Assembly: GCA_025766275.1 (NCBI GenBank)
Contig: JAFKAC010000001.1
Coordinates: 1,488,001-1,552,000 of the forward strand
Length of the DNA: 64,000 nucleotides
Reading direction: 5' to 3'
DNA from: Lactarius indigo
Lineage: Eukaryota > Basidiomycota > Agaricomycetes > Russulales > Russulaceae
Each line of letters opens with the position of its first letter. Within the stretch, counting starts at the first letter, position 1. Below are positions 34,093 to 47,050 of the stretch, piece by piece. The translations under genes were made by a program, and so were the position numbers. A model generated the notes under the pieces. The model did not search any database. It saw only the letters and a list, made by a program, of their open reading frames with translations, and was not told the origin of the DNA.

Positions 34093-36223
34093 TCAGACCT
34101 CTGCATGCTTAGACTCCAAGATGGGCAAGCCATCGGGTGGTGGCCCTGAGGCACCATCATCAGTGTCGTACTGCACTGTTTTCTCGACGGTGATGTGGAG
34201 CTGTACACCCTGCTTTGATGATGTTTCCGCGTCTTGGGGTGAATACGTAAGCTCCATCCCTTTAGTTTCCACTCCCTCAGCGAATCCGATTGTTCCATCC
34301 TGTGGGCTCATCCAGTAAGTACTGTGGGTGTTAGTTAGACTTCGAGAGCCCCCAAGACATACGGGGGGCAGCGGGCTACGTATTGGGTGACTACCTGAGC
34401 TAGGCAACAAGACGGGCAGCGGGTGTCCTGCAGCCTCCTTAAAATGGACTGCGCGTCCGCGCAGGGCCTGCCGCGTGTTGAGCCTGGAACACGTTCAATC
34501 AATATGTAGAATTAGAACCACAGGGTTGGAATCCACTAACGTCGCAAGAAGAGAGTTTGCGTACACTGTAGCAGAACACGGTTAGTCAAACTCGTGGCTC
34601 GCACGCTGAATCAAAACGCGGCCTTACTCTTGCCAATCGCAAAATGAAGCGCCATGAAAATAAGGTTGTGAGGCATGGTGAGCCACTGTCGGAGCGGTTT
34701 GTCAGGTCACGGGTCCAGAATGGTGAATGTGAAGCTTACACAAATCATGGAGACAATAGTGGAAACACTGATAAGGAATGAGCATCTTCTACTTGACAAC
34801 AAAAAGACCCTGACCAGGTGATAGCACCGTTATTGACTGTGTAGATGATGATGGACCCAATGACCTTGTCCATCCTGGTCACAAACGTATTAGATATGTG
34901 CTTGCGCGTAGTTCGAGAACTGTTCTTACGTTCCCAAGCCTTGACGACTTTCTTGCAGATAGAAGCACATTCCGAAAGTGATTATCACGTCGGCAACAGA
35001 CGAAAACGCCAATCCAAGTGTGAAGACGGGCTATGCTTGATACATAAGATAAGTGATTGATGTACAAAGTTCCGAATCGACTTGCCTTGTACTTTGCAGT
35101 GAAAGCCGGGAAATTTTGAAGTCGAGCCCTGGGGATTGTTAACTATTTCAGCGAGCAAAAGCACGAAGCACTACTCACAACTCAACAGTTGTGACTACGT
35201 TGAGAGCAAGAGCCGTCAGATTTCCATCAAGGGGGAGTGAGTAGATGGGTGGCATACCGAGACCTGAGGCTGTGAGCGAGTCAGTGAACCCGAAGCGCTG
35301 CAAAGAATGACGTTAACCGACCTACACGCCCAACCACTAATAACAACTAACACTCGCAGTTCAGCGACGAGAGAAATAAATGTCTGCATTGAGTCGCTCA
35401 CCAATGGTCCGACGATGTACCAGTTGTTATTGCTTACTATGTTTGTCGTCAATACATCACAATAAGAGGTGGAATGAAGGGAATAGCTCACGGCGCAGTA
35501 GCCTTCGTACATAGAAACTGCAGCAAGATGCGTTATGTCCTTTCCTCAATCACAGTAACGACGCCCACGTACAGATGCGTGATGAGCGTAACAAAAGCCT
35601 GAGAAGAAAGTCTAAACAATTTCACCAGTTGGTTTAGACACGTGTATAGACGTACCGTAACTCCGATGCTAAGCTATTGTTGGGCGGTCAGAACGAAGAC
35701 GCGGGTAATCCAAGGACTTGCTACGTACTGCAACAGTGCTGCATCGAGAGGGGGTGAAAAGTCGGCAAGTCGGATAAGGTACGGTACTCACATTGGTACA
35801 TGTCCTTGATACGAGACGTTCCCAAAGTTTGCGATGAGATATTTCCAAGCAGAAGAACATATGAGACACGTATGAGTGGCATCCAGTGTCCTATATTTTC
35901 GAATGCGACACTTAGAACGGCGGCATGTCTAAACTCCAATCTGATTGCTTACCACACCACAGCGACCTGTGGATGCGAGCGGATTATGGACATGTTCGCG
36001 CAAAAATAAGAAGCAACTCACCATGATTTTATTCAATCCCCTATCTCTTGGGTACAACCGATAGTAAATACATGTCTGAAGAGCTAAAACCCCAGAGAGT
36101 CTGTCATGATATAATGTAAGTGGTCTACGAGACGGGGATGGTGGTGACTACTCACGAAACAGCAACAAAACAGCCAAGGAGAACGGCCCCATACGTGGCC
36201 TTTACATCGAGAACTGAGGGCAT
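34093..36223 (-). CDS. DUF6534-type multi-pass membrane protein
   Basis: The reconstructed protein follows the pattern of the seven-helix DUF6534 family expanded in mushrooms; function is unknown. The start at 36223 gives MPSVLDVKATYGAVLLG. Exons read in phase: 36223-36156, 36100-36022, 35966-35953 (14 nt), 35890-35792, 35738-35729 (10 nt), 35673-35656, 35598-35573, 35517-35492, 35436-35402, then further exons to 34093. Helical blocks include GVLALQTCIYYRLYPRDRG, TLDATHTCLICSSAWKYLIA, LSIGVTAFVTLITHLFYVRR, SNNNWYIVGPL, FSSVADVIITFGMCFYLQ, IGSIIIYTVNN, MPHNLIFMALHFAIGK and YANSLLATLNTRQ, the family's C-terminal signature. A hydrophilic tail of about 110 residues follows. One intron (35031-35085) appears to be of GC-AG type (AAG|GCAAGT). 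The exact borders of the last few exons are less certain. Confidence 0.8.
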
Positions 36224-39200
36224 GCTGGATGGTCCTGCGCGGGGAAAGACCAAATCGCCTGATAGCGGGGCGATCCCTCTTTAAAATAACAAATGCTGGA
36301 CCCATGGCCTGCTTTGGGCGTTTGGGCCTGAGACCTGTGCACCATTCTTCTCTTGATTACGCCGATCAAATCAAACTCACTACCTTGACCGCCCAACCCA
36401 CTTGACCAACCGATCCACGCCTCTAATTCGGTTTTTGATTACGACACGACGCCGCCATCAGTCTTCCAGTCCTGACTCTCGTCCTGAACTTGAACCGCAC
36501 CATACCTTATTTCGGCGCCAGGGATCAAGACCGTTTGCGCCCACTTGTTGATAATGCCGACCAAGTTAAGATGTTTCCTTCTTGCTATCCCCATCTCAAT
36601 CTTCAATGTTGATTGTTGACGTCTTGCTCGTAAGGTCTGTCCCACGCCATTGCCAGCGAGAGTTCGTTACGACGTCTTCAGTTCGTGATGTCACGGGCTT
36701 ATTAATGTCATACAGTGTCTCACGCTAATGTCAGCGCTGTCGGCATTCGGCATTGGCGATAGCGTCGTTGATGCGACATGAAACTCTCTCAGGCGCGCTC
36801 AGAGTTGGCTGCGTAGGTACAATTATGAACCGAGGGCCGCTACCTGCGTGTGCATTGTCAGAGAGAACTGATCAAACTTCGTACTAATGGTACCATCACT
36901 GCACTCGGCCACCTCGGGCATAACTGCACTTCTAGGAGTCTGGGACTCTCGACTTGCGGATCTATAACTTTAGATCAACAGTCAGTGTTTTTTGTCTGGT
37001 GATGATACAGTACGGGCTGGGGCTTCCCTTCAATGCACTTTCGCGACACTGGCAGTGGTGCCACGTATTACACTCCGCTTGAAGCGGAGCTGTGTTGTGG
37101 TCGTCGAGGCAGAGCTCCTTGCAGAGCCCCGTCCTGTGCGTATTCTTGACATGCCACGTCCGAGTCACCCCTTCAATCTGGTGCCCCTTCTGTGCTATGG
37201 GCAGCGGGAGCTGTGAGCTGAAATTCGAGGCAATATGATGGCTCAAGCCCGATCAGAAGAGGCCATCGTTCTTCAGGCCGCAGAGCCCGAGTCGGTCTGA
37301 CCTCCTTTAAGTTGATGAGTTATCGTCGACGCCATCACTTTTGTTACCCGATCTATCCGACACGATCCGTGGAATTTGCGTGAAACTTCGTGGCGTGCGG
37401 GCCGGCGATGTGCGTATCTCAGCCTTCTCTTTGAATCCGCATCTTGCTCGGAAATAACGCGGCAATCAACGCGTCGTGGAGCCTCGGCCGGACGCGCCGA
37501 TTCAGACACTGGCAGGTGTTGCTTCCGTCACGATGCACCATAGTCGCGAACCTGCTTCTCTCTTTCTGGACGTGAACTGTGTGAGGCCGAGTCGCCTAGT
37601 TGGATGCGAAGGTCCATCCAGTGTCGTTTAGTTAACACCCGGGAGCAATTCTCGGGGCTGGGTATGCAGAGGCGTATCATGTGCAACTCGCAGGGTGTCT
37701 CCGCCGACGGCCGTTACCGAAGGCGCAGTATCGGTTGCTGCGGACCCTATGCCCGAGTTCCGCAACTGGCCACTTTGTCGTGCGGCGTGCTGTCCCTAAT
37801 ACCACTATGGATATTTACAGTGGAATAAATCGCCTGTAGCGTGTGCATACTGTCAACGCGGGGGCAGTAAGAGGGTGCCCGCGAAGAATCCTGCTTCGAT
37901 ATGTATGATCGCCTCGTCGAACCCTTCGCTATCACTCATATCAGTTACGGCAATTCATAGTAAGACGATCACAGGAAGGTATGCCCTAGACCCTACTTAG
38001 TTGTACTCCACCGCGAACTTTGCAGAGGTACCCAACAATATTCCACGCAGGTGGTAGTTCGGCCCATGGGGTAAATAGAGTCGATGACTCCACGCACTGC
38101 GGAACGTTGGACTTGGGACACGTCTTGACGGTCATTGATTCACCTCCTGTATGTGGGTCACGCCTCGCGAGAGATCTAGCCTCACATCGTGTTGGATGGG
38201 CTATGGGTATGGGGGTTTGGATCCGCACTTCTAACGTCACGTATTCCATTAAACCCGACAGAGCGTGGCGAGTTACACCGTGTCTAATAGATGATCCCCC
38301 CCGGAAGTGATGCATGAAGCTGAATTTGTAATGTGTGAAGCTTGTGAAGAATGAGTGACCTGACTCCCCGTGGAGATCCGTACAATGGGTTGGCTTCGGT
38401 GGTAAACCGAGCTCTCGCTGGTAAATTGGTGGATCACGATGGTGATATCGCTACCACTCTTACCAGAGACCGCTTCTGAGTTGTGGGAATGGCATCCCGA
38501 TACTAGATCTGCCACACTCGCATCTGCTCACGCCTTGCGAGGTGAAGCTAGTGCTCCAAGGTAACGTGGACCCCAGGCCCCTGGCTAAATAGAAAACCAC
38601 CTTGCACTATGCAATGAGGAACACTCATCTATTAACTAGTGTTTCGACTGTTTGTGACGTACCATTCAAAGTATTTCCTTTGTAAAACAATAGGGTCACA
38701 GACTCAGATATTATGCAGAGTGGAACTGCGAATGCCCTGCCTCTCTCCAAGTATTGCATTAATCAATCGGTAGTTGATTGCTCTATTTATTAGGAGAGGA
38801 CTGTGAAAGGGGTGAAGGGATACAGTTGCGCCATTGCGGGGCTTGTGGGGAATAGTTCCAAAGTAAAGCTAATCCAAGTTAATAGAAGTTACAACTTTAC
38901 GAGTTGGAGTAGGGAAGCTCACCTCGCGTCAGAGGCATTTCATTACTCCAGACTAGGACTCAAGAGAGGCTACAAGCTTCAAGCTCATCAAGGTCGACAG
39001 CTTCGGGAAATAGGTTACTGTGACCACCACCATGACCAACCCCCGGACCTCCTCGATTTTCCGTGGTGTGGTCCGTAGACCGCCTCTGTCGCACAACATT
39101 ATCATGCGTCCAATTACCAATTTCTAACAGTTGGGCTACAATATTGGGCATACAGTCAGAATATTTGGTTTCATGGGGAGGTGGGGGCGACCGCGTTGCA

Positions 39201-40677
39201 AGTTCGGCAAAAGGGATCGAGCGGCAAGGCTTCCAAGTGACGCACCACGGGCAACGAGGAAACAACCGTTCGATGATCCATCCGAATCAGGGAGATCCGC
39301 GCTCCTGCCATTTCCAGAGAAAGGCAACGGAAATGATTCCCTATGATCGTGATTAGCAGTATCAGTGTACCTGACGCTACATGACAATCATGCCCCTCGG
39401 ATTCATTACTTCAGTGTATGACCATGTCGGGGTGTGCGTTCTGGTAGGGTTCTAGAATCCGGTTGCCCATCGTTGCCCAGCGGTTAGCGCTAAGGGGGTC
39501 AATTCAACTTTTTCTTGGCAGTTGCGTAAATGGAAATTATGCACGTTGCCGACGGCCGAGGTCGGCGAGTGCAGGATTGGCGTTTCGTTTGCTGCATCCC
39601 CACTACTATCTGATGGGCCAACTGCCAGAACGTGTCATACACCGGCGATAACGAGGCGATTTCGAGGATCCCGTCGAGAAATCCGGGTCATGGTGGTGGC
39701 TTCGCGGTGACATCCAGACTGGTGACCAGTCACTGGCAATTAATGAGCGGTACGTTGTAAGCGTGGTGTTTCATCTCGTTCTGCTGGTAGAAGACAACGC
39801 CATTAGCGCCGTCTCTGATCACATACGCGGGCGAACTATGCGTGGTATTCACCCAACACCGTGATCCCGGGCTTCTGCGATAAGGATGGTTCTATTATCA
39901 TATATATGGTATCGTTGACTTATTGCACGCTGCCAGGCCATCTACGGCATCATCATGACGCATCATCCTGTACACTACTGTTCTTTTTCAACACCAAACG
40001 GCGCCGCTTCGTAAGCGCAAATTGGCAAAGCAGTCGTCTTCAACGTTCAACCCTTGCTTCATCGCTCAATCATATGGTCTTGATCACATGCCAAACTCGA
40101 GCTCTAGACGTCTTCACCACACTCCCCTTCCTCGCATTAAGCACCTCACGGGACCTACATGAGGGAGGAGCGGGATTCATTTCACCTATCCGGCCGCGCT
40201 ACCAGCATCCGGGGAACCCATTCAGCAACTGTCAGGCTTCCGCGCGGTCATTTTCGTAATTGACACTTTGTACTAATCCCTTGCCTTTCGCAACCCTTCC
40301 CCCAAAACTACTCCTTTCTTGTTACGTTCTGGAACCCAGATAGGGGCGGCGAATTTATCTCTCCGCGTGACCAGCGAAGATTTAGTTTGGGTATGTCCGC
40401 AACTACGACCACACTTCGTATTCTTCTCTGTAAATCTTCCTTTTGATTGCCACCCAATCCGAAGTTGGTGTAGCTTAACACCACAATGGCTCGAGAATCA
40501 TGGCGCCCATTATACTGTTCCCTACATCGATCAATGCTCTCGGACATGAAAACTTCAAAGGCTTCGGATGTTGTAGGGGGTCACCAGACGCCGCACCATC
40601 ACATCTCGTAGGTCTTCTGCCGACGGTCGCCACAATAAAAGGCGGATCCTTTCGCGTCCACTTTCGCCACCACAAAC
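36224..40677. other. Gene-poor interval, nothing supported
   Basis: 4.45 kb. The frames present are short, lack family signatures and show no convincing chain of spliced exons on either strand. The first few hundred bases should hold the promoter of the DUF6534-type gene. I cannot exclude rapidly evolving small secreted-protein genes or non-coding RNAs. Confidence 0.45.
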
Positions 40678-41208
40678 ATGAGTTGGTTCACTTCAGATTC
40701 TACACAGGCGTTGGCTTGGAAAGAGGTCTGTGCTTTACTCAACTCTTGCCGTATCCTGCTCACAGTGCTACAGCTCAGCGGTAATTCTATCCGGGTGGTA
40801 GTTACTTCAGCCTTGATGACCAATGCTGCTGTGTACCATGTAAGAACGTGCACTTGACTCCTGAGAGCACCCTTCCTGACCTTTGTATCGTGATTGTTTT
40901 AGGCTTCGAAGACTTGGGACGAACATGTTCGTGCATCGGGTCTTCCCGAGAATCGAGACACTGCCATCATCCTCATGTTCGTGGCTCTAATTGGTGCCTG
41001 TCCCGTTTGCTCATCCCTGTGCCCTATCAGCCGCCAGTTCATTGCGCGTTATGTCCACGACCTCATTGTGAAACATAATGTCCGTGAACTTTCAGATACT
41101 CATCTGCTCCAACGCTAACCTTTATCGTTTCCTCAGCTCAAGCAGTTATGGGAGGAAAGAGAATACATCAGCAAAGATGGTTGGCATTCTTGCGTTTTGT
41201 TTGTGTAG
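40678..41208 (+). CDS. Small unidentified protein, three exons, 136 aa (tentative)
   Basis: I do not recognise this protein. Three frames join cleanly: 40678-40839, 40903-41079 and 41137-41208. All junctions are in phase 0, with introns of 63 and 57 bp, donors GTAAGA and GTCCGT, and acceptors TTTTAG and CCTCAG. Exon 1 starts MSWFTSDSTQALAWKEV, with an in-frame stop upstream of the ATG. Exon 2 (ASKTWDEHVRASGLPENR, then a hydrophobic, Cys-containing stretch CPVCSSLCPISRQF) ends IVKHN. Exon 3 is LKQLWEEREYISKDG to a stop after LFV. The weak second donor and the lack of known homology keep this tentative; if intron 2 is not spliced the frame ends 36 nt later. No neighbour within 2 kb hints at a role. 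Confidence 0.35.
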
Positions 41209-43716
41209 CGGCACCTTTGACCCTTCTCCTTCCAGCATTCGAAAGGGTTCACTCCATTGCTGACCAGAAGAAGATCTCTCAACGTTAGTCTGGCTATCAC
41301 GTACATATACTGCCAATGTATCCTCCCATCAAACACACCATTGTTTTCCTAATATGCATCCTCACACGAAGCTAAACTATGTTTGCCAATAAGGTTATGC
41401 GCGCCGCCCGAACTGTGTATCGCGTTACTTCTGAGAGAGCTTCCAAACCTTGTGGGTACGCTCTGGTCGAAGCCCTCCCCGTCGGCTGAATGTTAGAATG
41501 AATTGGGTCTTGTTGGCGTTGTCGCTATAGTCACATACGGGAATCGGAGTTTCGTGTCGTCAACGACTTGCGCTCCGCGGTGCCGGGGCTGTTTTTTTCA
41601 TGTTTCAAACAATTTTGTGTAGCCCGAGGCCAAACGCAGGGCTTTGTATTGTTGCTAACGTATGAGGATTCTGGAAAAAGAAGCCAAATTGTGGCAAGTT
41701 ATTGTAGAGTTACGTAGGACGAGACATGTACAGTACGGTGCCCGTCCTCGTTCCCTTCTGACCTCTCCAATCTCGGCAATGTCCGCAAGATGAGTTCATG
41801 ACCACGACGGGAACTGCAACCCCGAGTACTCCACCAGCAAGACAAATAACACGAGCGGATGTACGGAGATAGGTAAGTGGTGGGGCAAGGCGAAAGAGAG
41901 CTGATGGTGAGGACATTGTGGGGACAATGCGGAGGCAATAAACGAATAGGACGAATAGACGTCATAGATGTGCATCATGGACGCAGCCGGGTAAGTCACC
42001 TGTACTCGGATGTCCCCGGAATCTGATCACCCACCGGATTAGCAGGCTCCTTCACCTCTGCTCATTTCTCTCTGGGGTATCGATGCCTCACCGGAGCAAA
42101 GTCGTCAATGATTTCTAGATTTTTCCTTACCCGGAGCACGAGAATGCAGCTTTGATCAGACCGTGGTATTTCCACACTTGATCGATACCCGCTTCTTTGT
42201 CTGCGGACAGGGCGTACTCACCGAGTTGGCTCAGGACTAGCAACTTGCGAGGGTCAGGCCATACATCTGTGACTTGAAAACTTCCGTGAGGCGCTTTTAG
42301 AGCGTTGGTCCCAATGAAGCACGGCTACTACTCACGTCTTTGGGTCTACATAGGATCAAAGCACCTGTATCTCCCGATCTCGGACGAGAGGTGTGTCATT
42401 TTCTCTATCCCCCAGCTGAGGAACAATTCTACTCCACAGGGGGGTTCAACCCCACCCCGCAAGGCACTGCTGCAACTGCACCCTGGACATGACGTGACTC
42501 AACGCCTGGTGGTTAATCATGTGCTAGTATTTCTATGAAAACGTGGACGCGGGCTCTGAAGTGTTAGAACGACGCTACCACCTGTCAAGACACGCGCCTA
42601 GTACCTTCCAAAATGGAACCATTGGATGTAGGACTTCCGCATCGCCATTATTCCGCCCCTCCTGTGCGCGTGATTCGCGACTCGTCTCCTTCGGGCAGAC
42701 CAGCCGAACTTAATGATATCTTTATTGAACACGCAGCAGACCAGCACTCCGCGCGCTGTTGATTGACGCTAGCCATCCCGTTATCCCATCGATAGAGGAG
42801 AGGGACACCAGTTCGCTTACCACACGAGGCGCCTCCTTGCTTCTATGTTATTAGCAACGTGTGGAAAGCGGGAAACATTCCACCATGTATGACTAGACGT
42901 GGCGACCCCAGTATTTTGCTGAGCCTGAATCAGGTTCAACTCTCTTCCACACCTCTGACAGCAACACGCTCGTGCACAGGCTTTTCTCTCTGTGTAGGCG
43001 GTGTGTGAACCAGGTTGCACACAAGGAGGTATCTAGACTCCCGTACATTCCTTTTAGTGATATATATGGCATCGAGTGTAGCGGAGCGCCGTAATAGCGC
43101 GGCACACTCCATTTTCAGGGGCCTAGTTCTCAATAGAAATGACTGTTCTCACGGTATTCAACCTGGGGGAATGACACATCCTCATTCAACCAAGTATCGC
43201 ATTAAATCCAGGACGGGACAATGGGTAGCAGCGCTTTGCCAATGCGTCGCAACTCTCTGAAATATATTTCCTTGACTGGAAGGAATACCACAAAATGACA
43301 ATAATTTCTGAGTCAGGGTAACGGTCGGGGCCGCATGTGCTGTGCCTTTCGGTCAGTCGCGGACCCGGATCACCTGGATCAGCCATCGCCACCGGCGATG
43401 ACCCTGGGACGTTGCCACTGCCACTACCCTATCGCAGTAACTTACTGTAGTGGCTGCGTTATTCGCTTTAGTTGGCTGTGGAACTAATCACCGGATAAGG
43501 TCATAAAGTCCGCAATCTTTGATGTTTTTAGGGTGACAGCCACATAACTCTTTTGGGTACTGCCTTGTGTGGTAGTGTCATAACGGCGAAGGCTGGCAGC
43601 ACCGCCCACCAGCCGACTCTCTGTCGGCGATCCCTCGCGCAACGATTTATATCCATAGGACTACACAAGTACCTGCAAGCACCAGTCCCCATTCTCTCAG
43701 TGACATTCCCCTCGCG
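41209..43716. other. Intergenic, no gene seen
   Basis: 2.5 kb without a supportable gene. One short minus-strand frame near 41710-41916 has a hydrophobic stretch (VICLAGGVLGVAVPVVVM) but no spliced continuation. Confidence 0.45.
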
Positions 43717-45540
43717 ATGGTTGCCTCATTACTTGAGCTTCCTTCCGAGGTGATCATCCTCATCGTGTCTCATCTACCTCTTCGGGACATCATAACCTGC
43801 AAACAGTCATGTCATCGAGTTCGCACCCTAATCAAGGATTCACAGCTGCTACAACGCCATTTCAAACCATGAGCAGTGGTGTGGAGGATCTATTCGTACC
43901 GGGAATTTGCAGTTCGGAGCTCCTCGAGAGCCTGGAACAGTGGGAAGTGGCATGGCGGAAGGTTGACATCGGGGAGCGTTTTGCGCGCCACAGGTATCAC
44001 AATATCCTGTGGACTGTGGAATATGTCGTGCAAAGTGGTCATGTTGCGGCGATGCGAATGGGAGACTCGGACTGGCACGCCCCCCCGGGTTGGTCATATG
44101 CCGACATATCGCGTGTCTTATTAGAAGGCGACGAGGGTCCCCAGGATTCGGAGCTGGGATGGACTAATATTCAACTTGGTAATGCCATCATCCCGAAAGG
44201 GTATGCGCTGGACGTCAGCCAGGAATCTGGTTGTGGTAGCTTTCTAGTCAGTATTTACCCTCCAAGTCCTCAGTCACGCTAATTTGATCTCTCTGACAGC
44301 CGCGATGCGATATGGAACCGTATGCACATCCAGTTCTTGCACTTTACAACAGGAAAATCCCACGACCTCGCATCGAACTGGACGTTCGAACTTGACCTGA
44401 AGTGCAAATCCCCATCTGATTGCGAGATAGGAATGGAGGTCATGGGCTCGTACCTCGTCATGATCGTCACCCACAAAGCCCGCACCAGACTTCCAGGTGG
44501 GCACCAAAGGATCTACTTTGTAGACTGGACTAGAGGGTACACTCATTGCGTAAGCTCTTCACGCGACCCTTCGGACTGATTCTCACCACTACGCCCCAAA
44601 CAGGTTCGACGAGTCCCAGAAGGGACTTACTTTCCCATAATCGCCTTTGTTTCGAAAGACGTGATAGTCCTTGCGCGCAAACACGACTTTTCCTTGGAAG
44701 TCTGCAATATTACAAAGGGAAAGGGCAACTCTTTGTTTACTCTCCGGACAGCCTGCGTACTCAAGTTGCCATCCATTCAACCCCGCGCCCGGGTGCGCCT
44801 TCAGCTGCGTAATAGAACACCACTAGCGGGCAATCCCTCCACGGTACCAGCTCTGCAGTCGTCCAGGCTACCGTTCAGGTCATCTCCCGCCGACGCTGTC
44901 CTCGGCTTCGATATTCAATTACGTCGACCTGGTCCCGAGGATCGCAAGTTCTCCTTCTGGATCCACCATAGCGTTCTCCGCAAGTATGCCGCCGAGGCCA
45001 TGAGGTCTTCGCGCCACGCCGCGCCGACTGCCAGGAATTCGCGTACCGTGATGGGTTTCGTATCGCGACTGGTGAAACGTGTGGACCACGCGTTTGCGGG
45101 CTCTACCGTCCGTCAGTGGCACGAATGGGGCCCCCAATCGACGCGATGGCGCGAATGTAGCGACGAGATCCGCGACCGACAGACCCTTGCTGGCACGCGT
45201 TGTGCCGTCGCTCAGCAGGGATCGCTTCTGCTGATGGATTTCAACCCAGGACGCCTTGCTAAGTTGCGTGCACAGGGTCCTCTCCAAGGACCCGAGTCTG
45301 TGGGCGGTGGAGAATCCCACCGTAATCTCTGCTGGTCGCTTCTTTCGTCACGACATCATATCTAGACTACCTTACTGCGCGTCCGTTAACTCGGAAATAA
45401 AGAACCGGGTTCTGATGGACGATGAATGGGTCTTACAGTTTGAGGTGAGTGCTTGCAAACGTGCTCCGTCCCATCATGACTCATGGATGTTGGCCACGCT
45501 CATAGGAGGAGGGGCTATTCGGTTGGGAGGGCTATATTGA
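43717..45540 (+). pseudogene. F-box protein gene, broken by frameshifts and a stop
   Basis: The N-terminus is an F-box (MVASLLELPSEVIILIVSH, then LPLRDIITCKQSCHRVRTLI). F-box proteins are substrate adaptors of SCF ubiquitin ligases. The frame shifts between LLQRHF and the next block, which opens QTMSSGVEDLF (about 43850). The second frame runs into TAA at 44280-44282 but continues open in the same phase through HIQFLHFTTGKSHDL and GGHQRIYFVDWTRG. A normal intron follows at 44550-44603, then VRRVPEGTYFPIIAFVSKD and so on to WHEWGPQSTRW. A further shift near 45260-45300 is needed to reach ENPTVISAGRFFRHD and DIISRLPYCASV. The order of these blocks is that of the large mushroom F-box family, so this is a recent pseudogene unless the assembly is wrong. 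Confidence 0.72.
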
Positions 45541-47050
45541 TTTTCACAGCATAATACGAACAGAAAGTTGTACAGAAAGGCATATCAAATAATTGGTTTT
45601 AGGTTTTCTTTATATTGTCGCTGAAGCATCACCCACACCACGCGGTTTCACAGGATCGGGGTAGAAACCAATCCTGGTTGAATCTTGCTAGACTAGGCTC
45701 AAGTCCAGAGGTATGAAACACGGATCATAGGCGCAACTGGGTCTATTCCGGCCATTTTAGGTCACCGCCATCGAAGAACGGATACAGCTCTAGACAAATG
45801 GATGGTAACACCTTGTGAACTCTCGTGTCCATTTACATTCATGGACTATACAAAATGAGGTGTGCCGAGTACGGAAGGAGTGCTGATCAATACACATCTG
45901 GCCACCGTCCAGGTGACGCTGGGAACAACCCCACTATACCTTACTGACTCATGATGCTAGCTATTCAAGTCGCTCGGCGAGACCGTTGCCGGGCTCTCTC
46001 CACCAAAGAAGTCGGTCCATATTGCTTGTCTGTCTGAATGGAAGATCAGAAGCAGACACCTGCTCGAATCCCCCACGGTCTATGGAAGTACGATAGTCCT
46101 ACAGACAGATCCAGGCTCGTGATTTTTTTGGGGCTCCCGTTGTCTGCCAAGCCGAGGAAGGTCGCATACGAATCCATGCTTCGGAAGAAGATTTGTTCAC
46201 CCACGACCTCAACGGGTCTTTGACGCTGGAGTACACGGCGAAGATAAGGCCGGTGCTTCGAAAAATTCGACAGAGGTGGGTTAGCGGAAACGACTTTTTC
46301 AGTACATCCAAGTGCTCCCGGTAATAGTTCCTCTATTGCTACCAACCCTTATCTTTACACCCAACATCACAAACGATATTGGATGCTGGGGTCGGAACGA
46401 CTAATATCAAACCCACTAAGCAGGATTCAGCGAGGATGCACACGGAAAGAAGACCATTTTAGACGCGTACCGATTGTCGTGGATAAATCTGCCTATCTTC
46501 GACGTTACCGTTTCCCATGGCAAATTGTATGAGTTCTCAACATCCAGTTTCAGACGTAAAACCCGCCTGCACAAAAAGCACCTGGAGACGAAAGCGGTGA
46601 GTACGTACTCTGCTCTGGCCGAATAGTCTCGGAATACGCTCGAAATGAAGTTTCCCACATATCGCCTGTGAGAGAAAGTTCACCGTTGTGAAGTGATACC
46701 CACATCACAAGACCGAGAAGATACGGAAACTACTTGATACTGATTACTTGAGTCATCTGGGTGTACAGTCGAAATTGTCATGATGCATAATGAATTAGAA
46801 TTGTTTTCGAATCGTTCAGGAGCCCGTCAACGTGAAAATGGCCGTAATCCATTATACATTATGACTGTATGTGCGTCGACTCTACATTGACATTGAATGT
46901 GCACTGTGAGCATTAATATTGCACGAAAAAAATTAATAAACCCTTAACGAACACAAAATACCTTATGTGTCGAGACCACTGTTTAAGGTTAGGGTCAGCG
47001 TTGTGCTGCGTCGCGTCCGTTCAAGTTGGCCGTTTGGACGAGTCGTCAAA
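45541..47050. other. Intergenic, upstream region of CFT2
   Basis: 1.5 kb with only short frames. The AT-rich part at 46750-46960 directly before the CFT2 start probably holds its promoter. No gene is recognised. Confidence 0.5.

Noticed and set aside
39444..39500. Possible tRNA-like segment (CCCAGCGGTTAGCGC)
   Set aside because: No matching acceptor, anticodon or T arms could be folded around it.
39861..40259. Plus-strand frame of 132 codons
   Set aside because: Composition is irregular, no known domain, and no splice links to the tentative gene at 40678.
41710..41916. Short minus-strand frame with one hydrophobic stretch
   Set aside because: No spliced continuation, no family resemblance, no support beyond chance.
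44919..45320. Minus-strand frame of 133 codons
   Set aside because: Shadow of the F-box relic, which has recognisable protein blocks on the plus strand.
45960..46360. Possible third F-box C-terminal remnant
   Set aside because: Only vague similarity (CLSEWKIRSRHLLES); no F-box and no shared block order that I could trust.
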